This document shows positions 43,387-53,011 of a DNA stretch of 64,000 nt, piece by piece. Numbering within the stretch: position 1 is the first letter of the stretch; each line of letters opens with the position of its first letter. Source of the DNA: Flavobacterium tyrosinilyticum. Lineage in GTDB: Bacteria; Bacteroidota; Bacteroidia; Flavobacteriales; Flavobacteriaceae. The position numbers and the translations under genes are program-made. Below the pieces are notes generated by a model, which was not told the origin of the DNA, did no database searches, and saw only the letters and a list, made by a program, of their open reading frames with translations. The stretch is taken from assembly GCF_023656565.1 (NCBI RefSeq), contig NZ_JAMOKG010000002.1, positions 936,030 to 1,000,029 on the forward strand, in the 5' to 3' direction.

Positions 43387-44529
43387 TTATTTTGGCATTT
43401 CGGGAACCATAATTCTTCTGGTTGGCGTGCTTAAAGTTTCAATAAAAGCCAATAAATCGCCCATTTCTTCCTTACTTAAATTCAATTTTCTAAGCATTGG
43501 ATCTGATTTCGGAATGAGAGAATCTCTGGCTGTTCCTAGATATTTTTTCTGAACAGGAGACGGATTTCCTAAATTGTACAATTCCACAACATCCAATAAA
43601 GTTGGAAAATGCCCGTGATGCATCCAAGGTTTTGTATTTACAACTTCACGGAGTGTTGGCGTTCTAAATTTGCCGATATCTTTTACATCTTTCGTCACAT
43701 TATAGCGTCCGAAATCTTCATTTTTTGTTCCGAATAAAGTTTGACCGTCGTTATGAAACTCATTATCACTGAAATAAGGCGTATTATGGCAATTGATGCA
43801 TTGCGCTTTGGTTCTAAACAAATGCATTCCTTTTACCTGCTGATCAGTATAAATGTCCGATTTCCCGCTTACAAACTGGTCAAATTTACTTTTCGGACTA
43901 TTGATAGATCTTTCGAAAGTGGCAATCGCATATTGAATTCTTTCTAAAGTCACTTTTTTATCTCCAAAAGCTTCTGTAAATAATGCATTGTAACCTTTTA
44001 TTTTGGCTATTTTATCAACAGCAAGCGTCAGTTTTTCATTCATTTCTAAAGGATCAGAAACAGGAAATTGCGCTTGATCTTCTAAACTCGAAGCTCGTCC
44101 GTCCCAAAATAGAGAGGTTGCGTATGCCGAGTTTAAAATCGTCATCGAATTGCGTTTTCCTGTTTGGCGATCATGACCAAAAGAGCGTGTTAGATTGTCT
44201 GTCCAGCCCAATTCTGGATTGTGGCAAGAAGCACACGCAATTTGTCCGCTTCGCGATAATCTCGGATCAAAAAACAAAATCTTTCCCAAACTTTCTTTTT
44301 CCTTCGAATACGGATTGTAAGCAGGATAAGGAACGGATGGCAAAACGCCAATATCCTGAAATTTAGATTTATCTACATTTTCATGTAATTCTGCAGCGGG
44401 CCATTTTGATGAATCTCCGCTAGAGTACAATTTTCGTAATTCCTGAATATCCTTATAATCAAGACCTTCGGCTGTTTTATAAGCCGATAGTCCAAGCAGG
44501 AATAGGAGAGGGAAGATTAGTTTTTTCAA
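43387..44529 (-). CDS. Di-heme cytochrome c peroxidase family protein
   Basis: A 380-residue periplasmic protein with signal peptide (about 1-22). It has two c-type heme sites, CASCH and CINCH, in the order and spacing of bacterial cytochrome c peroxidase/MauG-like proteins. Between them lie GRASSLEDQAQFPVSDPLEM and the conserved region FERSINSPKSKFDQF. After the second heme, FRTPTLREVVNTKPWMHHG supplies further conserved residues. It likely reduces peroxide with electrons from a small cytochrome, or acts as a MauG-like oxidase. It is the last gene of the SusCD operon, behind a short repeat in the 90-bp gap. Confidence 0.92.
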   Translation of the reverse strand: MKKLIFPLLFLLGLSAYKTAEGLDYKDIQELRKLYSSGDSSKWPAAELHENVDKSKFQDIGVLPSVPYPAYNPYSKEKESLGKILFFDPRLSRSGQIACASCHNPELGWTDNLTRSFGHDRQTGKRNSMTILNSAYATSLFWDGRASSLEDQAQFPVSDPLEMNEKLTLAVDKIAKIKGYNALFTEAFGDKKVTLERIQYAIATFERSINSPKSKFDQFVSGKSDIYTDQQVKGMHLFRTKAQCINCHNTPYFSDNEFHNDGQTLFGTKNEDFGRYNVTKDVKDIGKFRTPTLREVVNTKPWMHHGHFPTLLDVVELYNLGNPSPVQKKYLGTARDSLIPKSDPMLRKLNLSKEEMGDLLAFIETLSTPTRRIMVPEMPK

Positions 44530-44548
44530 TTTTTGTTTTTGTTTTTTG

Positions 44549-44612
44549 TTTCAGGTTTCAAGTTTCAGGTTTCAAGTTTCAGGTTCTGTTGCAACTTGCA
44601 ACTTGAAACCAT
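44549..44612. repeat. TTTCAGGTTTCAAG tandem/inverted repeat
   Basis: Units TTTCAGGTTTCAAGTTTCAGG repeat and are followed by GCAACTTGCAACTTGAAACC in reverse orientation. The same family occurs as AACTTTAAACCTGAAACCTG before the P-type ATPase and in part at 71-95. It sits inside the SusCD operon, between the lipoprotein and peroxidase genes. Confidence 0.8.
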
Positions 44613-44619
44613 TTTTATA

Positions 44620-46083
44620 TTAAAGAGAAACTTCTTTAGGACAAGGAATACTCAAAGCCGCAGGTTTCGGATACGTTCTGTTATTGTACATTCTGTATTG
44701 TGTCGAAACTGTTCCTCCAAATAGTTTGTCGTTTGTCAGTTTTAATTCAAATGAAATTTCATATAAACCATTGCTGATTTCTTTGTATGTTCCTTCTCCA
44801 GAAATGGCAATGCTATGCGTATTTGTTGCGCTAGATCCGATTGTAATATCTTGCGGAATTACAAGAACAGTTCCTTCCGTTTTGCTGTTTCCGTTGGATG
44901 GGAAAAATTCCAAAGCCGAAGTAATATTAAATCCTGGCGAAATAGCAGCAGAGTTACTTTCGTTAGAAAACCATCTTTTTAAACCAAAAGAATTCACCGT
45001 ATTGGTTCCGCTTGAGACGTTAAATCCAATTTTGAAAGCATCGTGATAAATATCATCATTAGGATTTGTAGTTCCTTTATCGCTGTATAAAATAGCATTT
45101 GGATCGTCTTTGGTCACGATAACTGGAAAAGTTAAAGCGTTGAAAGTCATCCATGCACAGTTTCCATTATTGTTAAACCAATGTTCGCCGTATGTTAGAT
45201 AAAACGCATTGGTCGGGTCTGTAAATTTCGAAGCGGGATAGGCATTAACATCTCTTGGCGTTTTTATTGGTTTTACAATGGTCAAGTTGATGTTTCCTGT
45301 TGCAGTGTAATTCGGAATATTTACAAGAGTTAATTTAGATTCGTATCGAACATCATCATTTTGAAGATCTTCTAAAAGAGTTAAATGATAAGTTACAGAA
45401 GTTCTATTATTGCCATAATCATCGTGAGTTAAGGAATATTCGAATCCGTTTTGGAATTTAAAAATAGACGCATTTTCAATTTCCTCAGGGAAAAACCCAT
45501 TCGGATAATTGACTATAAAATCGATTTTTTCGCCCATTTCCCCTTTTATATTGTATTGCGTTACCGGAAAGGTGTAATTGGTTGCAATAGTTCCTAAATC
45601 AATTTTGAAAGTAGTGTTTGGATATTCTGTATTCAGGTTTCCAATATGAATATCAGGATCAGAAACCGTTTCTAATTTTAATGTAATATTCTGGCTTTGA
45701 GTCCATCTTTTATCAAACGAGACATAAATAGTATCTGTTAATTTGCTGCCTTGAAAAGAAAGCTGATTGACAGGATTTACACTAAAACTGTCGCTTGCAC
45801 CATTTGTTTCGGCACTAAAATTTGCTGTAACAGTTCCTTTCAATTCGCGTGTTGTTAAAGCTACAGGAACTTTTAAGGTCTTTACAGATTTGTTTTCATA
45901 AGTAGACTGCGGAACTAAATTCCCGTTTACAGTTGGGTATTCTAGAGGCGTGTTGTCGCTTTTTACTAAAAAGTTAAATCGTAAAAAAGGATCAATGTCT
46001 GAGCCTAATTTGTAATCATCTTTAGAACATGAAATATATAATAGTGCTATAAATAATATACTGAATATCTTAATACGAGTCAT
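44620..46083 (-). CDS. Surface lipoprotein of the SusCD locus, unknown function
   Basis: A 487-residue lipoprotein with signal peptide and lipobox ALLYISCSK (Cys19). The body is rich in beta strands, Asn and Thr (for example FNVSSGTNTVNSFGLKRWF), suggesting one or more immunoglobulin-like or carbohydrate/ligand-binding domains. I do not recognise a defined family. It overlaps the SusD gene end by 14 bp, so it is translationally coupled to it. In SusCD loci the third gene commonly encodes a surface-exposed binding protein, which is the likely role here. The ligand is unknown. Confidence 0.8.
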   Translation of the reverse strand: MTRIKIFSILFIALLYISCSKDDYKLGSDIDPFLRFNFLVKSDNTPLEYPTVNGNLVPQSTYENKSVKTLKVPVALTTRELKGTVTANFSAETNGASDSFSVNPVNQLSFQGSKLTDTIYVSFDKRWTQSQNITLKLETVSDPDIHIGNLNTEYPNTTFKIDLGTIATNYTFPVTQYNIKGEMGEKIDFIVNYPNGFFPEEIENASIFKFQNGFEYSLTHDDYGNNRTSVTYHLTLLEDLQNDDVRYESKLTLVNIPNYTATGNINLTIVKPIKTPRDVNAYPASKFTDPTNAFYLTYGEHWFNNNGNCAWMTFNALTFPVIVTKDDPNAILYSDKGTTNPNDDIYHDAFKIGFNVSSGTNTVNSFGLKRWFSNESNSAAISPGFNITSALEFFPSNGNSKTEGTVLVIPQDITIGSSATNTHSIAISGEGTYKEISNGLYEISFELKLTNDKLFGGTVSTQYRMYNNRTYPKPAALSIPCPKEVSL

Positions 46084-47530
46084 TTTGCTGCAAGTTTGGG
46101 TTAAGATCAGTGTTGAATGTTGGTATTGGCAGTACGTATTTTAAAGATGGATAAGTAAGACTGCAAACCGTAGCGATACAGCCATCATTTCTAGAAACAT
46201 CTTTGTGCATTCTGGCAATATCAAAAAATAGGAAACCTTCAAAGCATAATTCTTTTCTTCGTTCTAAAAAGATATTTTCTTTAAGATTGTTTGTATTGGT
46301 TAATAGAGATGCATTGGCGCGGGCACGAATGATGTTAATGTCTGCCATTGCCAAATCGGCTCTGTTGGTTTCTAGCGCTGCTTCGGCACGAATCAAATAC
46401 ATTTCGCTAAGCCTAGAAGCGACATAACCCGCATTGTTCTGAAATTTTTTGGTAAAATTGTAATTAAGATTGGTATGAACGCCGCTTACTATTGTAAAAA
46501 GCGATTTTGTTAAGAACAATTGTTTTCTTAAATCTGCGCTTTCGTAAAGATTAACCAAATCATTTGAAGCAGTATATTTTTCGAAGTTTGTATCTGTAGT
46601 ATAGCCATAAGTCTGAGTCATTGAGGAAGAAACATTTCCTTCTGTGTCTTTTGGAATAGAAAATTCCAATAAAATTTCAGATACCGGAAGATCTGGTTTT
46701 TCCCATTCTGCAATTAAAGTTTCTTTGCTGGTTAGCACAACACCAGAATTGGTAATTACATCATTTGCCATTTCGTAAGCATTAGTCCAATCTCCTTTTT
46801 GAAGATAAACTCGCGCCAATAATGCTTTTGTATTTTTTCTGTTAAAGAAAGAATAAGCAGGACCAGAAAGAAGCGAAGCGTCTGAATAATTATCGATAGC
46901 CGTTTGTAAATCATTTATAATTAAAGTATACGTTTCGGCAGCCGTTTTTCTGGCAGGATACTGTATGCCAGATTTAATAGATTCTGTACTGTAAATTATT
47001 CCTAAATGCGATGCATCTGGAGTATATTTATAGTCTTGGCTGTAAACAAGAGATAAAAGAAAATGAGCATAGGCTCTTATTGCCAAAGCTTCTGCCTTTA
47101 TTTGGTTTTTCTCTGCCTCAGTGGCGTCGGTTAGGGCAGGAGTAAATTCTAAAATTAAATTTGCCTGATTGATTATATCATAACTGCTATCATAAAATGA
47201 TTTGAAATTACTGGTTAGCGCTACATCTTCAAAAGAATAAACTTGCTGCAGATTTATTGCTGGAGAAATTTGACCTCTAGAGCCTCCCGTTGCAACTGGT
47301 GCAAATTTTATATTACCGCCCTGCAAATCAGCATAAGCAGCATAGCGATCTGGTCTTACATTGGCTTCTACTTCGGTGTAAAGACCTGTAAGTGCCTGTA
47401 AAACCCCTGTTTTGTTCTGTAAAAGTTCGTCTATAGAAGTTTGTGTTCCAGGTTCTTGTTCTAAAAAGTCACTACAGCTTTGTAATGAAAGCATTAGAAA
47501 AAATATAGATAAGTATTTTGAATATTTCAT
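46070..47530 (-). CDS. SusD/RagB family outer-membrane lipoprotein
   Basis: I start this at the ATG at 47530, four bases after the SusC stop, giving 486 residues that begin MKYSKYLSIFFLML. An ATG at 47548 would overlap SusC and add six residues. The lipobox is LSLQSCSDFLEQEP. The TPR-like helical core follows, with AEALAIRAYAHFLLSLVY and, near the C-terminus, LSEMYLIRAEAALETNRADL and NIIRARANASL, hallmarks of SusD proteins. It caps the SusC barrel and binds the imported ligand. The pair with the preceding SusC gene is certain, but the ligand is not. Confidence 0.95.
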   Translation of the reverse strand: MKYSKYLSIFFLMLSLQSCSDFLEQEPGTQTSIDELLQNKTGVLQALTGLYTEVEANVRPDRYAAYADLQGGNIKFAPVATGGSRGQISPAINLQQVYSFEDVALTSNFKSFYDSSYDIINQANLILEFTPALTDATEAEKNQIKAEALAIRAYAHFLLSLVYSQDYKYTPDASHLGIIYSTESIKSGIQYPARKTAAETYTLIINDLQTAIDNYSDASLLSGPAYSFFNRKNTKALLARVYLQKGDWTNAYEMANDVITNSGVVLTSKETLIAEWEKPDLPVSEILLEFSIPKDTEGNVSSSMTQTYGYTTDTNFEKYTASNDLVNLYESADLRKQLFLTKSLFTIVSGVHTNLNYNFTKKFQNNAGYVASRLSEMYLIRAEAALETNRADLAMADINIIRARANASLLTNTNNLKENIFLERRKELCFEGFLFFDIARMHKDVSRNDGCIATVCSLTYPSLKYVLPIPTFNTDLNPNLQQNDSY

Positions 47531-47534
47531 TTTC

Positions 47535-50500
47535 TTAAAATTTAGCATTTACTCCAAGCGAAATTGTTCTTGCCTGCGGATAGATATAACTATACTCTCG
47601 AACTCCGTTCATTCCTTTCGGACTTTTTTCTTTGTACCAATACGCCACATTTGTAGCATCGGCAAAAACAGAAAGAGCATCCAGAAAAGTGTTTTTTAGC
47701 GGTACATTATAACTTAAATTAACATTACTGATTCTGATGTAAGTAGCATCATAAACATACTTGCTTAAGTTGTTTAGAATTGGCGAAAGTGTTACCGCTG
47801 ATTGTGAAACGTTGTCGCCTGGATTTCTCCAATAATCGTATGCATTTACAGAAAGATTTCGGTTTGATGTTACATTATATTGATCTATAAGCACGCTTGA
47901 CGCCAATAAGTCTCCACCAATTTGATAATCTCCTCTAACAGACAGCGTAAGGTTGTTGTAGAAAGTAAAAGTGTTGTAAAAACCTCCGTAAGCATCTGCT
48001 TGCTTGTCTCCAATTGGCTCCCAATCGGCAACAGTATGGAGTTCATTATAGGTTTTTGCATCGTAAACTTGACCATTTTTTTGAACAAGATCTCTTCCTG
48101 TTGCAGGATCTACACCAACCCATTTTATTCCCCATAATGTTGTAGTGCTGTAGCCTATTTTTTGTGCCAATGCAATATTCGCTTCAGAATAATCGCTTCC
48201 TAGACCTTTTAAGTCGGTTACTTTGCTGTCTATTGTAGAAATATTGAATGCTGTTGTCCATTTAAAAGCATCGCTTTTTATCCATTTAATTCTTGTAGTA
48301 AGCTCAAAACCTTTATTGTACATACTGGCAGCATTTAATTGTACTGAACTATAGCCATTTTCTGTCGGGATATCGCGAGCAGTAATTAAATTGCTTTTGT
48401 TGTCATAATAGTATTCTAATGTCAATTCGATTCTTTTGAAAATATTAAAATCAAATCCTGCATTGAATTTTGTGTTTTTTTCCCAGCTTAACCTTCCATT
48501 TGGAGCAGAACCTGTAGTTGCTCCAATAGAACCATTGTATCCGTTTTGGCTGATATTATACAAACCTTTTGATCGGTACGAACCAATTTTAGAATTTCCT
48601 GTTGTACCATAACTCGCTTTCAATTTCAAGAAATCAATCCAAGAATTAGAGCTTAAAAAGTTTTCATTGCTAATAATCCAACCAGCACCTAAACCTCCAT
48701 TATGAGCCACATCGGTATCGTCTCCAAAAACAGAACTCTGATCACGACGGTAATTTGCCAACAAGAAATAGCGTTTTTTATAGTTATAATTTACCTGTGA
48801 GAATAAAGAAACTCTAGAATTGTAACTGATTTCATTTTTGTAGGTCTGACCATCTTTAGATTCATCTTGAGGCGTATTCGGATTGTCATCTCTTATGGCA
48901 TCTGTAACAGCATTAATACGGTTTGGGTCTAAAAATCCAACACCAGATTGGTAGTTGAAATTTGTTTTGTCTTCAGCCAATTCAAAACCAACAACACCAT
49001 CAATTTCATTGTTTTCATTCAGTTGTTTATTGAATAAAGCTTGTCCTTGCCAGTTCCATTTAGTCGAATTTCTTTCGTTTAAAAGACGACGACCCCAAGC
49101 GGCATACGTAGTTCCGTCCAAAATAAAAGTTCCATTAAACTGGCCGCTTTCATTTGCTGCAGAAAAATAACGATCTTGTTCTTTATCGGTATAATCCATA
49201 CCGAAAAGAGTAGAAAAACGAATATTTTTATTGAGTTTATAAGATAAATTGATACTTCCTAAAAGACCAAAAGTCTGTGCTTCATTTTTGTTTTGTTCAA
49301 TTGCCGCCAACGGATTTCCTCTTGTAGCACCACTTAAACCTAAATCGGCATACGATCCGTCTGCGTTGTAAACAGGAAGAGTAGGAAGGTAGGCAAAACT
49401 ATAAAAAATGTTAGGCGCATCTTTTTGCACAAAACTCGGATTCAGCATTAAATTAATATCCCATTTTCCAGAACTGTAGCCTAGATTAATTCCCGCATTT
49501 AATTGCTTAGACTCATTTCCAACCTGAGGTTCGTCAATTTTGGTGTAACTAACGTTGGTTCGGTACGAAAATTTAGAAGTAGAACCCGAAACATTAAAAT
49601 TATATTTGTTATAAATTCCAGCTCGGTTTAGAATGTTAAACCAGTCAGTATTTACGCCATTATAAGCAACAGGAACATAGCCAGTTGTGGTGTTTTTCAT
49701 GAACTCATTTCGAAGTTCGGTGTATTGTTCTCCGTTTAAATATTTAATTTGATTAATGGCAGAAGAAACTCCCAACTGATTTGAAAAACCAAATTGCGTT
49801 TTACCTTTTTTACCTTTTTTAGTGGTAATTAAAATTACTCCATTTGCTCCGTCGGCACCATAAATACCTACAGCTGCGGCATCTTTTAAAACAGAAATGG
49901 TTTCAATATTTTCTGGAGCAATTTTCATTAAAGGATTAGCGATGTTTTCAGAAAAATCGCCGCTTCCGTTAAACAAACTGCTGTCAATGGCATATTCTTC
50001 ACTCATTACAACACCATCAATAATAATAAGCGGTTGCGAAGAAGTTCCGGTAATTGCGCCACTTAAAGAAGATAATGTACCTTGACCACGAATATTAATT
50101 TTTACAGGGCCACCTACACCAGAAGTATTTTCTACCATAACTCCAGCAATTTGTCCCGTGATCATTTTATCAAAACTCTCAGAAGCTTGCTCAACGGCAA
50201 TATCTTTGGCTTGTAAAGTCGAAATACTTCCAACAATTTCTTCTTTTAGTTTTGTAGTGCCATAAGACGAAGTAATCACAACAGGATTTAGTTCATCTGT
50301 AGCTTCTTGAAGATAAAAAACAAAAACTTTTTTGTCGTCTGCTTTTTGAGACTGGGTTTCCATTCCTAAAAAACCGGCTTCAAGAACCAGATTCGAAATC
50401 GTATTTCCTTTTAGCTGGTAGACAAACTTTCCGTTAAAATCGGTAATAGCGCCCATTCCAGTTCCTTTTATGCGAATTGAAGCACCAGGAAGCGGTTGTT

Positions 50501-50891
50501 TGTCTTTTGCACTATAAACTGTTCCGCTAATCATTCTTGAAGTTTCCTGAACCGCTGAATTTGAAGTTTCAGGAACCGAAGGAGTCAATAAAACCTGCTT
50601 TTTCTGAATATAAAAGGCAATGTTTTTATCTTTTAATAATTGCGTTAAAACCGTTTCTAGAGAAGCATTATTAACATCTATATCGGCTAACTGATCGGTA
50701 TCTATTTTTTTTGCATTATAAATGATTCTAAAATCACTTTGCTCTTCAATAGATTTGATAATTAGGCTTATAGGTTTGTTTTTTACATGTAATGTTATGA
50801 GTTTATTCTGAGAAAATCCTTTAAATCCAGATATGAGAATGGCTAAGAAAAACAGAATTTTTCTTAAAACGGGTTGTATCGTAAATGTCAT
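47535..50891 (-). CDS. SusC/RagA TonB-dependent transporter with STN domain
   Basis: A 1118-residue outer-membrane transporter. After the signal peptide comes an STN (secretin/TonB short N-terminal) domain (about 30-98, LITLHVKNKPISLIIKSIEE), a CarboxypepD_reg-like domain (about 118-200, GTVYSAKDKQPLPGASIRIK), the plug (about 210-350) and the barrel, ending with SLGVNAKF. The STN domain is the part that signals to the anti-sigma factor in trans, so this receptor is predicted to both import and sense its ligand through the FecR/ECF pair encoded just upstream. Typical RagA features include GANGVILITTKKG. Confidence 0.96.
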   Translation of the reverse strand: MTFTIQPVLRKILFFLAILISGFKGFSQNKLITLHVKNKPISLIIKSIEEQSDFRIIYNAKKIDTDQLADIDVNNASLETVLTQLLKDKNIAFYIQKKQVLLTPSVPETSNSAVQETSRMISGTVYSAKDKQPLPGASIRIKGTGMGAITDFNGKFVYQLKGNTISNLVLEAGFLGMETQSQKADDKKVFVFYLQEATDELNPVVITSSYGTTKLKEEIVGSISTLQAKDIAVEQASESFDKMITGQIAGVMVENTSGVGGPVKINIRGQGTLSSLSGAITGTSSQPLIIIDGVVMSEEYAIDSSLFNGSGDFSENIANPLMKIAPENIETISVLKDAAAVGIYGADGANGVILITTKKGKKGKTQFGFSNQLGVSSAINQIKYLNGEQYTELRNEFMKNTTTGYVPVAYNGVNTDWFNILNRAGIYNKYNFNVSGSTSKFSYRTNVSYTKIDEPQVGNESKQLNAGINLGYSSGKWDINLMLNPSFVQKDAPNIFYSFAYLPTLPVYNADGSYADLGLSGATRGNPLAAIEQNKNEAQTFGLLGSINLSYKLNKNIRFSTLFGMDYTDKEQDRYFSAANESGQFNGTFILDGTTYAAWGRRLLNERNSTKWNWQGQALFNKQLNENNEIDGVVGFELAEDKTNFNYQSGVGFLDPNRINAVTDAIRDDNPNTPQDESKDGQTYKNEISYNSRVSLFSQVNYNYKKRYFLLANYRRDQSSVFGDDTDVAHNGGLGAGWIISNENFLSSNSWIDFLKLKASYGTTGNSKIGSYRSKGLYNISQNGYNGSIGATTGSAPNGRLSWEKNTKFNAGFDFNIFKRIELTLEYYYDNKSNLITARDIPTENGYSSVQLNAASMYNKGFELTTRIKWIKSDAFKWTTAFNISTIDSKVTDLKGLGSDYSEANIALAQKIGYSTTTLWGIKWVGVDPATGRDLVQKNGQVYDAKTYNELHTVADWEPIGDKQADAYGGFYNTFTFYNNLTLSVRGDYQIGGDLLASSVLIDQYNVTSNRNLSVNAYDYWRNPGDNVSQSAVTLSPILNNLSKYVYDATYIRISNVNLSYNVPLKNTFLDALSVFADATNVAYWYKEKSPKGMNGVREYSYIYPQARTISLGVNAKF

Positions 50892-50901
50892 GTTTTTTTA
50901 T

Positions 50902-52005
50902 TTATCGCGGATTGGTGATTGTAATGGTTTTTTGTTGAATAGAATAATTAAATGGCGTGTCACGTTTTAGCAGTTCTAAAATGTTCTCGACACTAGATTC
51001 GCTAATTTTAATCGTACCGGTAAAATTCTGTCTGGCCAAATCAGAATTTTCGTTGATGATTTCAACATCATAAGTACGCTGAATAATTTTAGCGATTGTA
51101 GAAAATGGGGTGTCTTTAAAAGCAAGTTCGCCTTTTGTCCAGGCAGCATAAAAGGTTGGATCTACTTCTTTTAAGACCAGTTTTTTTGAATTATTTTGCC
51201 ATGTAGCCATTTGGTTGGGCTCTAGCAAAATAGCATTAGAAGGATTAAGGGCTTCAGACATTTTAATACTTCCTTCAATTAATGTACTATTAACTGTAGG
51301 GTTTTCGGGATAAGCGCTCACATTAAATGTTGTCCCGAGAACTTCAATATCTGCTTGATTAGCATGAACAATAAACGGATGCATTTTGTCTTTGGCAACT
51401 TCAAAAAATGCTTCACCAGTTAAGTACACATTTCTGTTTCCGTTTAAGCCAAATTGCTCCGGATAGCGCAAAGTGGTTCCAGAATTTAAACTCACAACAG
51501 TACCATCTGAAAGTTTAAGTTTGAAACGTTTTCCATACGGAATAGAAAGCGTATTATAAATCACTTTGTGATCCTGAACTTTGCCAAAGTAAATAATCTC
51601 CGTCGGAAATTTTTTGGCAACCAAATCGCCTTTGTCATTTAAAAGAGTGGTCTGAGTTTTTCCAGAGAAATACTCCAGACGGCCGTCGCCCAATTCTAGA
51701 ACAATTTCTTTTGGAGTTTCAGATTTACTTTTAAACAAATAAATAGTAGTTCCTAAACCCAAAAACAATATAAAAACAGCAGCATATTGCAAATACTGTC
51801 TGATTTTGTTTTTTGATTTCATCTGAATTACCGGAACAGTTTCAATAGATAAGTCTGAAGAAAGTGTGGTTAATGCCCAAATTTTCTTAGCCTTTATAAA
51901 TTGTTTTTTGTTTTCTTCCGATGCTTCGATCCAATCAAAAAGTGCCTGAACTTCTTGTTCTGAAGCTTCATTAGAAAGGTATTTATTTATTATTTCCGAT
52001 GTCAT
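50902..52005 (-). CDS. FecR-like anti-sigma factor
   Basis: A 367-residue inner-membrane protein. The N-terminal cytoplasmic segment (about 1-66) has a helical anti-sigma start (SNEASEQEVQALFDWIEASE). A single transmembrane helix spans about 70-92, and the periplasmic FecR domain (about 130-230) holds YGKRFKLKLSDGTVVSLNSG and VYLTGEAFFEVAKDK. The C-terminal domain (about 275-367) is the DUF4974/STN-interacting part. It holds the ECF sigma factor until the SusC STN domain signals. It lies between the sigma gene and SusC in the standard order. Confidence 0.95.
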   Translation of the reverse strand: MTSEIINKYLSNEASEQEVQALFDWIEASEENKKQFIKAKKIWALTTLSSDLSIETVPVIQMKSKNKIRQYLQYAAVFILFLGLGTTIYLFKSKSETPKEIVLELGDGRLEYFSGKTQTTLLNDKGDLVAKKFPTEIIYFGKVQDHKVIYNTLSIPYGKRFKLKLSDGTVVSLNSGTTLRYPEQFGLNGNRNVYLTGEAFFEVAKDKMHPFIVHANQADIEVLGTTFNVSAYPENPTVNSTLIEGSIKMSEALNPSNAILLEPNQMATWQNNSKKLVLKEVDPTFYAAWTKGELAFKDTPFSTIAKIIQRTYDVEIINENSDLARQNFTGTIKISESSVENILELLKRDTPFNYSIQQKTITITNPR

Positions 52006-52072
52006 ATATGCTTTTTAAAACTTCTCGCCATTATAAGTACACCTCAGAATTAAAATACCCTACCCTTTATTC

Positions 52073-52672
52073 TTAATTATTATAAATAAGGATAAAAATT
52101 AAGAACAAATAATCAGATAATTTAGTCTTTAAAATCTTCAAAGCCTTTGTCATATGGGCTTCTACGGCTTTTAAGGAAACTCCTAGCTCTTCGGCGATTT
52201 CTGCATTTTTTTTATTTTCAAAGCGTTTTTTGATAAAAACTTCTCTGGTTTTTGGAGGCAGATCGCTGATAGATTCCTGAATTATACGTTCTAATTCGGT
52301 TAATTCTAAAGTGTCAAACTGAATCGAATTTAAAACTTCAATATCCAATTCTCTTTCTTTGTGGTTTAAGAGGTCATTTTTGAATTTATCCTTCACTTTA
52401 TTATGACGGATTAAATTCAAACATTTTGATTTAGCATAAGTAAATAAGAAAGCTTGGATTCCGTTTATTGATTCTATGTCTTCTCTACTTTGCCACAGGT
52501 GTAGTAAGGATTCCTGAGCAAGATTTTCAGCTTCGTCTTGATCGTAAATAAATTGAACGCTGAAAGATTGGATTCTCCTAAAATATTTATCGTAAAAAAA
52601 CTTGAATGCAGTTTCGTCGCCTTCCTTAAAGGAATGGAAAAGATTTAATTCTAAACTGGCATTATTATTCAT
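52073..52672 (-). CDS. ECF RNA polymerase sigma factor
   Basis: A 199-residue sigma-70 family protein of the Bacteroidetes ECF type. Region 2 lies at about 25-90 (YIYDQDEAENLAQES-like FIYDQDEAENLAQESLLHLW, recognition of the -10 element) and region 4 at about 130-185 (LPPKTREVFIKKRFENKKN and AEELGVSLKAVEAHMTKAL). It is partner to the FecR-like protein directly downstream and is expected to direct transcription of the SusCD genes. The hydrophobic C-terminal tail (YLFLIFILIY) is unusual for a cytoplasmic sigma factor and could help hold it at the membrane, which is inference. Confidence 0.95.
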   Translation of the reverse strand: MNNNASLELNLFHSFKEGDETAFKFFYDKYFRRIQSFSVQFIYDQDEAENLAQESLLHLWQSREDIESINGIQAFLFTYAKSKCLNLIRHNKVKDKFKNDLLNHKERELDIEVLNSIQFDTLELTELERIIQESISDLPPKTREVFIKKRFENKKNAEIAEELGVSLKAVEAHMTKALKILKTKLSDYLFLIFILIYNN

Positions 52673-53011
52673 TAAACGAAATTTACTTTGGGTGAAGCAA
52701 TATTAAAAGAAATTTTAAAAACTACTCAATTTTGCTCAGAAAGCGGCAAATATAAAAGTTTATTTATATTAATTCTAAATAAAATTCAAATAAACTACTT
52801 TCATGAAAAAATTATTCAGAATAGGTTTAGTATTGCTGTTTTTTTAAACGCAAAGTATTACTTTTTTAACCGCAAAGCACGCAAAGTTTTTTGTTTAGGA
52901 TTCTTAAAAAAACGCAAAGTTCGCAAAGCTTTGTCTAAAAACTTTGCGAACCTTGCGTAAACCATTGCGAACTTTGCGGTTAAATAATTTTACGGCTAAA
53001 TAATTTTGTGG
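52673..53011. repeat. 339-bp gap with CGCAAAG inverted repeats
   Basis: After about 170 AT-rich bases upstream of the sigma gene, an imperfect hairpin fills 52847-52986. Left units are AACGCAAAGTATT, AACCGCAAAGCACGCAAAG and AACGCAAAGTTCGCAAAGC. Right units are AACTTTGCGAACCTTGCG and TTGCGAACTTTGCGGTTAAA. No gene is supported. Confidence 0.8.

Noticed and set aside
44533..44724. 63-codon frame between the peroxidase and lipoprotein genes
   Set aside because: It translates the TTTCAGGTTTCAAG repeat (giving SGFKFQVSS-like text) and then runs antisense into the lipoprotein gene.
52688..52960. 90-codon frame upstream of the sigma gene
   Set aside because: Its second half is a translation of CGCAAAG repeats and it has no signal, motif or terminator of its own.
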